64,000 nucleotides of DNA. Source: CAVRXQ01 sp963831155. GTDB taxonomy: Bacteria > Actinomycetota > Acidimicrobiia > Acidimicrobiales > Bog-793. Made by a program: the position numbers and the translations under genes. The DNA lies in the NCBI GenBank assembly GCA_963831155.1, contig CAWHOY010000008.1, positions 1 to 64,000 of the forward strand. Reading direction: 5' to 3'. Positions 34,446-43,805 of this stretch are shown here, in pieces (positions within the stretch are counted from its first letter, which is position 1; each line of letters begins with the position of its first letter). The notes under the pieces are model-generated. The model was not told the DNA's origin and did no database searches. It saw only the letters and a list, made by a program, of their open reading frames with translations.

Positions 34446-35900
34446 TCATCGCTCGAAGATCCGGATCGTTACGGCCTTTTCTTGGGTGTACTCGTTGACG
34501 GCGTTGTACCCGCCGCCGTGGTTGAACCCGCTCTCCTTCGCGACGTTGAAGGGGAGCCCGATGATGTAGGAGTTGGCGAACTCATTGATCGACACCTGGC
34601 CTGATCGGACCTCACGAGCGACGTGAAGGGCGCGGGAGAGGTCGTTCGTCCAGATGCTGACAAGCAGGCCGTAAGGAGCGGAGTCGACGAGGTCGAGCGC
34701 CTCGGCTGTGTTGCGAAAAGGTTGAGCCGCGAGGACAGGGCCGAAAACCTCTTCGCGAGCGATTTTCATGCTGGCGTCGACTCTGTCGAACACTGTCGGC
34801 TTCACGAACCACCCGGAGCTGAGTCGATCGTCGTGCGCGATGCCGCCGGTCACCATCCGAGCGCCCTCGGCAACGCCGGATTCGATGTAGCCGAGTACCC
34901 GACGGTATTGAGACTCGGTGATCAACGGGCCCATGTCGAGGTCCTCGTCCCACAGCCCGAGCTGGATTTTTGTGCTCGCGTCGGCGATTCGCTCGACGAC
35001 TTCGTCATAGACGGTTTGCTCGACGAGAAGTCTCGAGCCCGCGTAACAGTTCTGCCCGGCGTTCTCGGTGATCGAGTCAAGGATGATTGGAATCGCTCGG
35101 TCAAGGTCGGCGTCAGCAAAGACGACGTTCGGCGACTTCCCGCCGAGTTCGAGTCGCACAGGAACGAGGTTCTCGGCTGCCGCCTTCATCACCGCGCGGC
35201 CGGTCGCTGTCGAGCCGACGAATGAGACGTGGTTGACGCCGCGATGTGAAGTGAGCGAGACGCCTGCCTCGCTACCGAGTCCAGAGACGAGATTCACGAC
35301 TCCAGGAGGAATGCCGGCTTGCGCGGCAAGGTCGGTGAGCGCGAGCGAAACGAGGGGAGCGAGCTCGGAGGGTTTGATGACGACGGTGTTGCCGACGGCG
35401 ATCGCCGGCCCGACACCGGAGCAGAGCATGATCGCCGGCACGTTCCAAGCAAGGACCATGGCGCAAACGCCCCAAGGCTCTCTCCAAGTGAGGCCGGTGT
35501 GGTCAGGTGAGCGGGAGGGCAGGGTCGCTCCGATCACCATGTCTGCGAGGCCGGCCGAGTACTCGAGATTCCCGGCAGCGATGCCGATGTTCATCCGCCC
35601 CGCGGAGAGCGGTTTGCCGACGTCGCGCGCTTCGATCTTTGCGAGCTCCTCGGCGTTGGTCCGGATGAGCTCCGCCCAGCGCCGCATGAGCGCGCTCCGC
35701 TCGGTTGGCGACCTGCGTGACCAATCGGGAAAGGCGGCACGTGCGGCTGCGACCGCGTCTTCGACGTCGTCCGCTGTGCCGCGGGCGATCTCGGAGATGA
35801 CCGCGCCCGTCCCCGGGTCGATGTCGGCGAAGGTTTCGCCAGAGCGAGACGGACGCCATTCGCCGCCGACGAAGAGTCGGTCGTAGGTCATCTCGGCCAT
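34446..35900 (-). CDS. Aldehyde dehydrogenase (NAD(P)+-dependent)
   Basis: A 484-residue ALDH-superfamily enzyme of normal length. The cofactor region has AWNVPAIM and VVIKPSELAPL, the GSTATGRAVM turn follows, the general-base Glu lies in RLELGGKSPN (about residue 254), and the nucleophilic Cys in NAGQNCYAGSR (about 288). The ending includes EVFGPVLAAQPF and the SGFNHGGGYNAVNEYTQEKAV C-terminal motif. It oxidises an aldehyde to a carboxylic acid in the cytoplasm. Its neighbours are an enolase-superfamily gene on the same strand and a divergent alcohol dehydrogenase, which could supply the aldehyde. Confidence 0.92.
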   Translation of the reverse strand: MAEMTYDRLFVGGEWRPSRSGETFADIDPGTGAVISEIARGTADDVEDAVAAARAAFPDWSRRSPTERSALMRRWAELIRTNAEELAKIEARDVGKPLSAGRMNIGIAAGNLEYSAGLADMVIGATLPSRSPDHTGLTWREPWGVCAMVLAWNVPAIMLCSGVGPAIAVGNTVVIKPSELAPLVSLALTDLAAQAGIPPGVVNLVSGLGSEAGVSLTSHRGVNHVSFVGSTATGRAVMKAAAENLVPVRLELGGKSPNVVFADADLDRAIPIILDSITENAGQNCYAGSRLLVEQTVYDEVVERIADASTKIQLGLWDEDLDMGPLITESQYRRVLGYIESGVAEGARMVTGGIAHDDRLSSGWFVKPTVFDRVDASMKIAREEVFGPVLAAQPFRNTAEALDLVDSAPYGLLVSIWTNDLSRALHVAREVRSGQVSINEFANSYIIGLPFNVAKESGFNHGGGYNAVNEYTQEKAVTIRIFER

Positions 35901-35967
35901 GGGCGAATGTTGACCCGCCCCGTCCCGGTAGTCAAGATCGCGTCATGCATTGTGGAAGGTTCTGAGT

Positions 35968-37056
35968 TTGAAGACTCACGCAAGGGCGGCTGTACTGCGA
36001 CAACGCGGCGGACCGCTTGAAATCGAGGACGTCGAGCTCGACGCGCCGCGGCCGAATGAGCTGCTCGTGCGGCTCGTCAGCGTCGGCGTCTGCCGCACCG
36101 ACGAGCACGCTCTTGCCGAGGCGAATCCACCGGCCGTGCTTGGTCACGAGGGCGCGGGGATCGTCGAGGCGGTCGGCGAAGCCGTGACGAAGGCGACGGC
36201 CGGCGATTCGGTGCTGATGACGTTCACGTCGTGCGGATCTTGCCCGCGCTGCCTTCGGGGCCAGGTTTCCTATTGCGACCGATTCAACTTGCTGAACTTT
36301 TCCGGCCGTCGCCCAGATGGGACAAGCGCGATCTCATCGGCCGGTCATTCCGTCGCTGGACACTTTCTTGGCCAGTCTTCCTTTGCCACCCACGCCGTCG
36401 TCACTGAGCGAAGCGTCGTGCGCATTGACTCTTCCCTCGACATGCGGCCGCTCGGGCCGTTTGGGTGCGGATTCCAAACCGGTGCTGGTGCAGTGCTCAA
36501 CGCGCTTCGACCGACTGGCGGTTCGAGCATCGCGATTTTCGGTGCAGGCGCAGTCGGTGCCGCTGCCATCGCGGCCGCCTCGCTCGTCGGTTGCACGCCA
36601 ATCATTGTGGTCGATGTAATCCCGACGCGACTCGAGCTCGCCAAGCGATTCGGGGCGACCCACACGGTCGATGGCGGGTCCGATCTCGCCGACCTGCTCG
36701 CCGAAACGGTGCCGGCCGGACTCGACTTCGCCCTCGACACGACCGGCATTGCCGATGTTGTGAGCAGCGGTGTCGCCGCGCTCAATACGCGCGGCACGTT
36801 TGCCGTGATCGGCGCAGGACCGAGCGCCGATCTCGTTCTCGACTGGCGGACGGTTCTCAATGGCCGCACCGTGACGGGAATCATCGCCGGGAACAGTGTC
36901 CCGGAAGTCTTTCTTCCACAACTGGTCGAGTTCTATCGCTCGGGAAGGTTCCCGGCCGACGAGTTGATCGAATACTTCCCGTTCGAGGAGATCAACCGAG
37001 CGCTCGAGGCAAGCGCGAAAGGTGCTGTCATCAAACCGGTGTTGACCTTTACCTGA
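35968..37056 (+). CDS. Zinc-dependent alcohol dehydrogenase (aryl-alcohol-type)
   Basis: A 362-residue MDR-family enzyme. The TTG at 35968 is chosen because GGAAGG lies about ten bases upstream and it gives the usual MKTHARAAVL opening; a TTG at 35950 would add six residues. Catalytic zinc ligands lie in VGVCRTDEHAL and VLGHEGAGIVEAVG, with the third Cys in GFQTGAG-adjacent FGCGF. The structural zinc lobe is SCGSCPRCLRGQVSYC, and the NAD site is AIFGAGAVGAAA followed by VDV. The layout resembles aryl-alcohol (benzyl alcohol) dehydrogenases. It is divergent from the ALDH gene, and together they could convert an alcohol to an acid. Confidence 0.9.
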   Translation: MKTHARAAVLRQRGGPLEIEDVELDAPRPNELLVRLVSVGVCRTDEHALAEANPPAVLGHEGAGIVEAVGEAVTKATAGDSVLMTFTSCGSCPRCLRGQVSYCDRFNLLNFSGRRPDGTSAISSAGHSVAGHFLGQSSFATHAVVTERSVVRIDSSLDMRPLGPFGCGFQTGAGAVLNALRPTGGSSIAIFGAGAVGAAAIAAASLVGCTPIIVVDVIPTRLELAKRFGATHTVDGGSDLADLLAETVPAGLDFALDTTGIADVVSSGVAALNTRGTFAVIGAGPSADLVLDWRTVLNGRTVTGIIAGNSVPEVFLPQLVEFYRSGRFPADELIEYFPFEEINRALEASAKGAVIKPVLTFT

Positions 37057-37156
37057 TGTTCCCGCTTCCTTTCTTGAGTGCGATCCCTTTACGTCGAGCG
37101 TGAGCTGGTGGGTGGAACCTGTCGAGGGGCCTGCGGCGAACGACTAAGGAGCCGGA

Positions 37157-38494
37157 TCAAGAAAGCGCAGCGAGCCGCTTTCCGGAGGTTTCCGAGCCGG
37201 AGATCGCATCGTCCCAGTGGCGCCAGAAGTGGCGGATGCCTGCTTCGTCGATCGTTCGCAACGGTCTCCCCGCCGCCTCGTCGTCCATGCCTCGCGAGAC
37301 ATCGTTCCAATCGATGCCGTCGCGCAGATCGCCGGCAGTGGCGGCGACCCCGCGCTGGATCGCCTCTTGTGCCTCGAGGTCATCGGGCGTTGCCAATCCG
37401 CCCGGGCCAATGAAGCTGACCAGCGTCTTGAGGCGAAGCGCGCTCGCCTCGGCCGGTTCGTCGACCGGGGCGAGCGCCCACGCACTCACCTCAGTGACAC
37501 CGGGAGCGACGGGCTCGAGCATGCGCACAGACACACTCTCGATGTCGAACAGGATCAGATTCGGCACCATGTAGAGGACGTGGAACCCGTCGGTGAGAAG
37601 GTGTCCGCGCTCTTCGCCGAGGCGTTCGAAGATCTCCGCTCGATTGCGCTCTGTCCGCTCGCGTTCGGCCTCACCGAAGCGAGGTTCCCAACTGAGGCCG
37701 ATCCGACCTCCGTGGCCCGGTTGAATCGAGCCGAGATGTCGGCCACACAAGCTCACCGAGCTGACCGCGTCCGACGTCGTATAGCCGGTGCGCTTCAAGT
37801 ATTCGAGGAATGTCACGTGGCTCGGGGCGAAGTGGTACCCGTCCATGGCGTTCTCGACGAGGAGCTTCCAATTGGCCCGTGCCGTGTAGCGCTGGGTCCC
37901 TTCTAGCGCGCGCATTCCGACTGCCGACTGATCGGCGACGAGATGGATGAACTCTGCGGCCGGACCGAGGTATTCAGCTAGCGGCGGCGCGTCGGGATTG
38001 AAGGACACGAACACGAAGTCGCGCAAGATTTCGAGCTGGGCAACTGGACGTAGACCGAGGCGCGAGCGGAAATCATCGCTATCCGGGTAAGCGTCTGGCG
38101 AGGGGAGCGAGACGAGTCGTCCTTCGGTGTCGAAAGTCCAAGCGTGGTAAAAGCAGCGCAGGTGTCGCGCATTGCCTTCTTCTTCTCTGCAGACTGTGGT
38201 GCCACGATGAGGACAGCTGTTGAGAAAGGCGCGGATGACGCCGTTTACATCGCGAAGGAAGATGAGCGGCCGGCCGCCGAGCTTGCGAACCTTGTAGTCG
38301 CCAGGTTTCACGAGCTCGGTTGCGTGACCGAGGAAAAGCCAACCGTCGCTCCAAAGCGTCTCCTGCTCACGCTCGAAGACCTCTTGGCTACGGAAAGCGT
38401 CGCGGTAGACCCGAAAGATCCCCGCGTCCCAATCCTCGCGAATGAAGCGGCTCGTTCTTCCGACGAGCGCTCTCTGGCTTTCGACCGACGTCAT
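37157..38494 (-). CDS. Rieske non-heme iron oxygenase, alpha subunit (no partner beta gene adjacent)
   Basis: A 445-residue ring-hydroxylating oxygenase large subunit. The Rieske [2Fe-2S] site is SCPHRGTTVC followed 16 residues on by RCFYHAWTFD (about residues 92-118). The mononuclear iron site is ENAMDGYHFAPSHVTFLEYL, with the electron-transfer Asp and two His (about 214-225), plus a later Asp. It is clearly paralogous to the alpha subunit at 43802-45124, sharing most motifs and length. No beta subunit, ferredoxin or reductase gene lies next to it; a VOC protein gene is 34 bp upstream in the same direction. It inserts O2 into an aromatic or N-alkyl substrate. Confidence 0.9.
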   Translation of the reverse strand: MTSVESQRALVGRTSRFIREDWDAGIFRVYRDAFRSQEVFEREQETLWSDGWLFLGHATELVKPGDYKVRKLGGRPLIFLRDVNGVIRAFLNSCPHRGTTVCREEEGNARHLRCFYHAWTFDTEGRLVSLPSPDAYPDSDDFRSRLGLRPVAQLEILRDFVFVSFNPDAPPLAEYLGPAAEFIHLVADQSAVGMRALEGTQRYTARANWKLLVENAMDGYHFAPSHVTFLEYLKRTGYTTSDAVSSVSLCGRHLGSIQPGHGGRIGLSWEPRFGEAERERTERNRAEIFERLGEERGHLLTDGFHVLYMVPNLILFDIESVSVRMLEPVAPGVTEVSAWALAPVDEPAEASALRLKTLVSFIGPGGLATPDDLEAQEAIQRGVAATAGDLRDGIDWNDVSRGMDDEAAGRPLRTIDEAGIRHFWRHWDDAISGSETSGKRLAALS

Positions 38495-38528
38495 CGCGTT
38501 CTTCGAGACACGCTCGCCCGAAATCCCA

Positions 38529-39008
38529 CTAGTCGGCTGAGCCCCAAAGCTCCTGGATCTTCGAGAAGACTTTCTGATTCCAGGAGAATTCGACGATGTT
38601 GCCGTCGGGATCCTTGGCCGAGCAGATGTAGCCGATGTGCGCGGCCATCATCACCGGCTCCCACTCGAGCACGCCCATCTTTCGGGCGCGCTCGGCGATG
38701 GCGTCGACGTCTTCTTTGTTCGGCAGCTCGATCCCGATGTGGGCGAACGGGGAGAGCGTTGGGTGCGGCTTGCCCGGCTCGATGCTGAATCGGGCGGCCA
38801 CCTCGGGAATGAATTCGGCGAGGACGAGGACGAGCGGGGTTTCGACCTGCTTGTCGTTCGAGAGCCACACTCCGTGCCCGTTCTCGTCCTCGTTGTGCGC
38901 CACGACGACGAGCGGTGTGAGCGAAGTGTAGAACTCGATTGACTTCTCGAGGTTTGTCACCGGAATGGCGACGTGTGTCCAACGGGGTTCCGTCAACGTG
39001 CGGGGCAT
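38529..39008 (-). CDS. VOC-superfamily (glyoxalase/dioxygenase) protein
   Basis: A 159-residue two-module vicinal-oxygen-chelate protein. The first half has WTHVAIPVTNLEKSIEFYTSL with the metal His, and the second half has FAHIGIELPNKEDVDAIAERA and the end motif SAKDPDGNIVEFSWNQ with the metal Glu. It lies 34 bp before the Rieske alpha gene on the same strand and is probably co-expressed with it. Members are glyoxalases, fosfomycin-resistance proteins or extradiol-type dioxygenases; the Rieske neighbour favours a role on a hydroxylated ring product, but this is inference. Confidence 0.85.
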   Translation of the reverse strand: MPRTLTEPRWTHVAIPVTNLEKSIEFYTSLTPLVVVAHNEDENGHGVWLSNDKQVETPLVLVLAEFIPEVAARFSIEPGKPHPTLSPFAHIGIELPNKEDVDAIAERARKMGVLEWEPVMMAAHIGYICSAKDPDGNIVEFSWNQKVFSKIQELWGSAD

Positions 39009-39201
39009 CGCGATCCTCCTCGTCTACGGGCTCTCGCGACGAGAGGTATCGCATCGCCGAAAGAGACCGGCTGCAAGCGTCGTGTCTCGGCCAGCGACGG
39101 TGATCGTCGGCCGCAGGCGAGTGCCGACGCTACTGTGCAGCGGCCAGAGCGTCAAGCAGATGGCGGGATAGCATCTCGATATACAAGACGGCGAGGGTCT
39201 C

Positions 39202-39675
39202 ATGGCACACCAGAGCGACGAGTGGTGGGTGGTCGTCAGTCACGCCTTCTCGAGCCACGTCCGGGATGAGAATTACGTGCTCGAGGAGTATTCAAAACTC
39301 GCCGAAGCAACAGTCGATCCCGGTACCCGTTTCCTACTCGAGTTGATCATCGCCGACGAGCGACGTCATCACGCCTTTTTCGAGCGGCTCGGTGCGGACG
39401 CGCGTGACGGCAGCGCACCCGGCACCGACGCGCAGGTACCGCCACCGCCCACTCCTCCAGTCGAGGAGCGCCCCGCGTTGCTCGAGCAAACGGCGCGCTT
39501 TTTGGAGCTGGAGCGCGAGGATGCGACGAGCCTGAAGGAGCTAGCTCGCGAATTACGCCCCGTTCGACACGACACACTCTGGCTCCTCCTCGTCGAGATG
39601 ATGCGGCTCGACACCGAGAAGCACTTGCTGATCCTGTCCTACCTGCATCGACGCCTCGAGGCGCTCGGCTCGTAG
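39202..39675 (+). CDS. Ferritin-like four-helix-bundle protein
   Basis: A 157-residue mostly helical protein. A first helix has DENYVLEEYSKLAEAT, the second LELIIADERRHHAFFERLG with a Glu-x2-His-type pattern, and a Pro-rich linker precedes two more helices: LLEQTARFLELEREDA and LLVEMMRLDTEKHLLILSYLHRRL, with another Glu-x-His. The helix and acidic/His spacing suggests a di-iron ferritin-like fold, but family assignment is not certain. It is alone on the plus strand, divergent from the VOC-Rieske operon and convergent with the P450 gene. It could serve iron storage or oxidative protection near iron oxygenases. Confidence 0.6.
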   Translation: MAHQSDEWWVVVSHAFSSHVRDENYVLEEYSKLAEATVDPGTRFLLELIIADERRHHAFFERLGADARDGSAPGTDAQVPPPPTPPVEERPALLEQTARFLELEREDATSLKELARELRPVRHDTLWLLLVEMMRLDTEKHLLILSYLHRRLEALGS

Positions 39676-39730
39676 TTCGTCGCGCTATCTGGGCGGCAGC
39701 TACAGCTGTTCCCGGGAACCCAATGAGAGT

Positions 39731-40954
39731 TCAGGCGGCGGCGGTTGCGAGGCGCGGTCCGGGAGTGAACTCCGCCGGCACAACATCCCATCCGGTCTGA
39801 TTGCCGTGTGATGCGTATGGCACAAGCTGGTCGGTGAGGACGCGGTAATCCGGGAGCCGGCGGAGGACTTGGATCATCATCTCTTGGAACATTGCCTTCG
39901 CGAGGTGCGCGCCGACGCACCGGTGGAAGCCGATGCCGAAAGACAGGTGCCGGTTGCGTTCCCTGTCGAGGATGACTTCGTCCGGGCGATCGAACACGGA
40001 ATCGTCAAAGTTCGCCGCCACCCAGGGGAGCAAGACACGGTCGCCGGGCGCCATCTTGCAGCCGCCGAGCTCGACAGACTCGGTCACCGTGCGCGCCATC
40101 GACTGCGAGGGGGCGAACACGCGGAGGAACTCGTCGGTGGCCGGGACGAGCAACTCGGGCTCGTCGATCAGGCGCTGGCGGGTATCGGAGTGTTCGGAGA
40201 GCCAAACGAGAGTCTGGCCGGTGAGCGATGTCGTCGTGTCCATCCCTCCACCGACGATGAGCTTGGCGATCGACACCACGACCTCGTCGCTGAGCGGCTC
40301 GCCCTCCATCTGCTGCGCACACAGAAAACTGATGACGTCGTCGCCGGGGTCGTCACGTCGCAGCTTGACCTGCTCGAGAATCCGCTCGGTAATCCACGTC
40401 ATCCCAGTAACACCTCGTTTGGCACGCTCGGTCAGCGGCGCTGAACCGAAGACGTCGTGGACCGCGCGGGCGAATCGCTCCGCGTACCCAGCTGGCAATC
40501 CGAGCAGGTGCACTGTGACGAGCGCGGGCACCGGGCCTGTCAGCTCGTTGATGAAGTCGCACTCGCCGCGCTCGATGAACGCGTCGATGGTCGTCGTCGT
40601 CAGATCGGCGATGAGCGGTTTTAGGTTTTCGACGACGGCCGGCGAGAACAGTTGGTTGAGCATCTTGCGGTACGGCATCTGCTCGGTTGGATCTAGTTCG
40701 AGCGGGATCGAGGTGGTCGTCGACCATTCCGGGATGACAATCCCTCCGTGGCCCCCGGCGTCGCGCGCCGAGGAGAAGGTTGCGTCGTTGCGAGCGACAT
40801 TGGCGACGTCCTGGTAGCGGCTGAGGATCCAGTAGCCACCGTATGTCTCGGTCCAAGCGACGGGGCAGCGTTCCCTCAACGACCGGTAGGTCTCGTTTGC
40901 CGCGAAGTCGTGTGCGTGGTGGTCGAACTCGATCACGGGTCGCTCGGAAGTCAA
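39731..40954 (-). CDS. Cytochrome P450
   Basis: A 407-residue bacterial class I P450. The TTG at 40954 is preceded by AGGAGGGGG. Motifs include the I-helix region KLIVGGGMDTTTSLTG with the acid/Thr pair, the ExxR-type stretch in EFLRVFAPSQSMARTV with a nearby Glu and Arg, and the heme-binding loop HLSFGIGFHRCVGAHLAK, whose Cys is the axial ligand. It needs a ferredoxin and reductase, which are not in this stretch. It is downstream of the Rieske-VOC-M20 operon, separated by 120 bp. The substrate is unknown; N-dealkylation or ring hydroxylation would fit the context. Confidence 0.93.
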   Translation of the reverse strand: MTSERPVIEFDHHAHDFAANETYRSLRERCPVAWTETYGGYWILSRYQDVANVARNDATFSSARDAGGHGGIVIPEWSTTTSIPLELDPTEQMPYRKMLNQLFSPAVVENLKPLIADLTTTTIDAFIERGECDFINELTGPVPALVTVHLLGLPAGYAERFARAVHDVFGSAPLTERAKRGVTGMTWITERILEQVKLRRDDPGDDVISFLCAQQMEGEPLSDEVVVSIAKLIVGGGMDTTTSLTGQTLVWLSEHSDTRQRLIDEPELLVPATDEFLRVFAPSQSMARTVTESVELGGCKMAPGDRVLLPWVAANFDDSVFDRPDEVILDRERNRHLSFGIGFHRCVGAHLAKAMFQEMMIQVLRRLPDYRVLTDQLVPYASHGNQTGWDVVPAEFTPGPRLATAAA

Positions 40955-41073
40955 CGGATCCCCCTCCTAGCTCGCTGCCGCGGAGCCAGCATCAACCGAC
41001 CGGCCGTCGGCTCAGACCACTATGGCGAAATGATATCTCGCAGGGCGAGATCACCGCTGATCGAACTCCACCA

Positions 41074-42363
41074 TTAAATGGGCGCCCCTATTGAAGAGCG
41101 CTCGTTTCCTTTTCGTGCGAAGCGGGCGACGATCTCGGCGTAGAGCTGGGCGAACTCGACGAGGTCGCGAAGCGAGAGCGCCTCGACGCTGGCAGCGGCT
41201 GATATCGGTGGTGGGCCGAGCCGCACGGTGTCGATTCCCGATGAACGGAACAGCACGCCGTCACTGGATCCCGTCCAACCGTGGAGCGGAGGTGGTGAAG
41301 CTCCGTGCGCCGACTTCCACGCCTCTGTAGCGATTTCGGCGATGGGGGACGCAGGATCCGTTCGCGCCGAGGTGGCGCTGTCGAGGAGCGTGGCGCGCAC
41401 CGAGAATTGCCCCCTTCCGTCCTCGACGAGCGATTCGGCGACTGCCGTTTCGATTTCTACCCTCACATTCGCCGGATCGTCGTTTGGTCCGAGCACGACG
41501 TAGACGTAGAGCTCGAGGAGGCCTCCAAACAGATCTGCCTTGTAAGGCGCTCCAGCACAGCACGCGCCTACCCCGACTTCGCGTCCGGCCTGTGCATCGT
41601 CGGGAAGCGCGCGCTCGATGAAGCGGCTCCGGAAACGCTCGACTCCTCGAACCGCCGCGCCCGCCGCCGCCGGCGCGCCACCGTCGCGCACCGCCTCGCT
41701 GCGCGCCATCACCAGCCCAGACGGACCGGAGACCTCGACCACAAGGTAGGCGAAGCCCGGCTCCTCATGAAGCACCGCGACTGGGCCGGCCTTCGCGATG
41801 AGGGCGGCTTCCGGACTGTGATCGCGCAAAAACTGGCGGACGCCTTCGCCCGCCCCGCGCGCCGGCGCCCCCGGAAGGATCGCCTCCTCGCGCGGAGCGG
41901 CGCGGTGCGTACCCCCAGCGGCCAAGAGCAGCGTTGCGCTCGAGCGTTCACTCGAGTCGAGCATTTGGCGGGCGGCGATGAACCCGAGCATCGCGGCAAC
42001 CGCTGGTCCTTTTGCGACCGCTACGCCCGGCCCGCTGAGCGTGTCGCCGTCTCGTGCGAATCCGAACTCGGAATCGCTCGCGGTGATCGCTCGATCGAAT
42101 ATGGGGTCGCCGCTCAGCGACGTGTCGAGATGGCTGTAGACGACGAGGCCGCCCGGACGCGCGTCGTGGTCGCGGCAAACGAGGTTTGCCCGTTCTGGGG
42201 CGAAACGATCGAGCTCGCACGTCAGTTTCGAATCGAGCGACTCGAGTCGTTCGGCGAGCCACTCGGCAAGGGCGAGTTCTGACCCCGCAGGGCTCGGGAT
42301 CGCCACGGCCCCAGAAAGCAGGTCGACGAGCGTCGCCGAGTCGACGCTCCCTTCGATGGGCAT
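41074..42363 (-). CDS. M20-peptidase-like protein with altered metal site
   Basis: A 429-residue protein starting at the ATG at 42363, four bases after the upstream VOC stop; longer starts have no homology. The fold markers are a first-half VVYSHLDTSLSGDP (HxD motif) and SGPGVAVAKGPAVAAMLGF, the position of the usual GRGxxDxKG motif. There the bridging Asp is replaced by Val. A dimerisation-like middle domain and a C-terminal SSDGVLFRSSGIDTVRLG with a family-like motif follow. The missing ligand questions di-zinc chemistry. It is the last gene of the Rieske alpha-beta-VOC operon and may act on an amide or peptide-like intermediate by another mechanism. Confidence 0.7.
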   Translation of the reverse strand: MPIEGSVDSATLVDLLSGAVAIPSPAGSELALAEWLAERLESLDSKLTCELDRFAPERANLVCRDHDARPGGLVVYSHLDTSLSGDPIFDRAITASDSEFGFARDGDTLSGPGVAVAKGPAVAAMLGFIAARQMLDSSERSSATLLLAAGGTHRAAPREEAILPGAPARGAGEGVRQFLRDHSPEAALIAKAGPVAVLHEEPGFAYLVVEVSGPSGLVMARSEAVRDGGAPAAAGAAVRGVERFRSRFIERALPDDAQAGREVGVGACCAGAPYKADLFGGLLELYVYVVLGPNDDPANVRVEIETAVAESLVEDGRGQFSVRATLLDSATSARTDPASPIAEIATEAWKSAHGASPPPLHGWTGSSDGVLFRSSGIDTVRLGPPPISAAASVEALSLRDLVEFAQLYAEIVARFARKGNERSSIGAPI

Positions 42364-42367
42364 GCCG

Positions 42368-43252
42368 CTAACGAAGGCCCCAATCGTCGGCAGCCGCTCG
42401 CCAGACGTCGATGTTGCGCGGATCGGCGGACATCCGCCTTGGGACGTGGGTCTCGTGCTGCTCGGGTGAAAAGACGATGTGGCCGTCGCAGAGTTCGATG
42501 AGCGGCCCAAACCGAGGGACTTCCATGTAGAAAGCGATCGATTCCGACGCCGAATGGTTGACGATCCCCGGCCCCGTCCCGATGCCCTTGTAACGCGCTT
42601 TGGCGAAACCGCGCATGACGTGGTCGAAGCTCTTCATCCGGAACGCGATGTGCGCGAGTTCGGTCGTCTCGGCCCGCCTCATCGCGATCGAGTGGTGGTA
42701 TCGGTCCTCGCCGCGCAAGAACGCGCTCTGGAAGGCGATGAAGTCGGAAGCCTGGAACCCGAGCACCCCGGTGTAGAACTCGAGCGACTCGTCGAAATGG
42801 GGAGTGGCAAGGAAAGGATGGACGATGTCGAGCGGGCGGATCTCGACATACGGGGGCTCGGCGAAAACCTGGAATTCGTGCACGATCTCGATCGTGAAAC
42901 CGTTCGGATCCACCGTCGCGAACCCGTCGGTGACAAACGGCTTCATTCCGTCGTCAATCGGGAGAATCTGGCGATCCGAAGCGGCGACGCGCTCTTTTAG
43001 ATCCACGAGTGCCGCCTGGTCCTCAGCACTGAAGCCGAGCGCGAGGACTTTGAACTCGCTGAGCGACGGGTTCTCGCGCAGTTCGATGCAGTGGTGCTCG
43101 ATGTCGGCGCGCAACGTCGTTCGGTCGGCGTCGGCATCGACAACCGTGAGGCCGACGTTGTACTCGTAGAAGTCCGTCGCTTCCCTGACGTTCGGCACCT
43201 CAAGGCGGGCGTATTCAAACCCGAAGGGTGCCCGCTTCCGCTCCGTCGTCAC
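42368..43252 (-). CDS. VOC-superfamily extradiol-type dioxygenase
   Basis: A 294-residue two-domain protein, the length and layout of type I extradiol dioxygenases. The N-terminal domain has FEYARLEVPNVREATDFYEYNVGL. The C-terminal domain supplies candidate iron ligands: His in PLDIVHPFLATPHF, His in RYHHSIAMRR with LAHIAFRM, and Glu in GPLIELCD near the end. Such enzymes cleave catechols beside the two hydroxyls. It follows the Rieske alpha and beta genes, the classic order for dihydroxylation and ring cleavage, and is followed four bases on by the M20-like gene. Confidence 0.8.
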   Translation of the reverse strand: MTTERKRAPFGFEYARLEVPNVREATDFYEYNVGLTVVDADADRTTLRADIEHHCIELRENPSLSEFKVLALGFSAEDQAALVDLKERVAASDRQILPIDDGMKPFVTDGFATVDPNGFTIEIVHEFQVFAEPPYVEIRPLDIVHPFLATPHFDESLEFYTGVLGFQASDFIAFQSAFLRGEDRYHHSIAMRRAETTELAHIAFRMKSFDHVMRGFAKARYKGIGTGPGIVNHSASESIAFYMEVPRFGPLIELCDGHIVFSPEQHETHVPRRMSADPRNIDVWRAAADDWGLR

Positions 43253-43295
43253 GTGTCTTCCTCTCCCGGGGGCCTGGCGCGCCCGTGTTGACTCG

Positions 43296-43805
43296 TCAAA
43301 GGATGAAACTCAATCGTGTGCCCGGTCGCACCGCCTCGGTGAGGAGCACGGCCCGTCGCAGCCGGAAGCGGAGCGCACCGTCGATGAGCACGAGGGTGTG
43401 CTCGTAGCGGCCGACGTATGGGTCGAGCAGTCCGTCGCGCATTCGATGGACGATGAAGTTGGCGCGGACCTCGAGTGTCTCCGAGTCCGTGGTCGCACAT
43501 TGAACGTTGCTGATCAGTCGGTGAGTGTGTGATGGCGGATTCTCGGCGTGAGCTTGTTTGCTCTTCATCCTCGTGATCCGCGCCTGGACAAGGTCCCAGT
43601 CATCGGCGATGAAGTATTGAGCCTCGCGCCCCGATCGACCGCGAGCGTCGAACGTGGGAACTTCGTATCGTCCGCCAGGTTCAAAAAGGGCGAGCCATTC
43701 GTCCCAGTGCCATGCCGAAAGCGTCGCGGCTTCATCGAAGAGGAAGTCTTCGACCTCTTGGCGGGTGACTTCCTCGATCCGGCGTTGCTCGGTGATCGCG
43801 CTCAT
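43296..43805 (-). CDS. Ring-hydroxylating dioxygenase beta subunit
   Basis: A 169-residue small subunit. The ATG at 43805 overlaps the alpha-subunit stop (ATGA). The NTF2-like fold is shown by VEDFLFDEAATLSAWHWDEWLALF, then YEVPTF, a LVQARITRMKS helix and the ISNVQ strand, with a C-terminal FRLRRAVLL region. The beta subunit is structural in alpha3beta3 Rieske oxygenases and sometimes affects substrate choice. Direct coupling to the alpha gene ensures equal expression. It may also pair with the orphan alpha subunit at 37157-38494. Confidence 0.88.
   Translation of the reverse strand: MSAITEQRRIEEVTRQEVEDFLFDEAATLSAWHWDEWLALFEPGGRYEVPTFDARGRSGREAQYFIADDWDLVQARITRMKSKQAHAENPPSHTHRLISNVQCATTDSETLEVRANFIVHRMRDGLLDPYVGRYEHTLVLIDGALRFRLRRAVLLTEAVRPGTRLSFIL

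Noticed and set aside
39705..39725. Terminator between the ferritin-like and P450 genes
   Set aside because: The TTCCCGGGAA palindrome is short and no T-run follows on either strand, so support is too weak.
41305..42282. 325-codon plus-strand frame opposite the M20-like gene
   Set aside because: It lacks motifs and a ribosome site, while the minus strand carries a recognisable fold.
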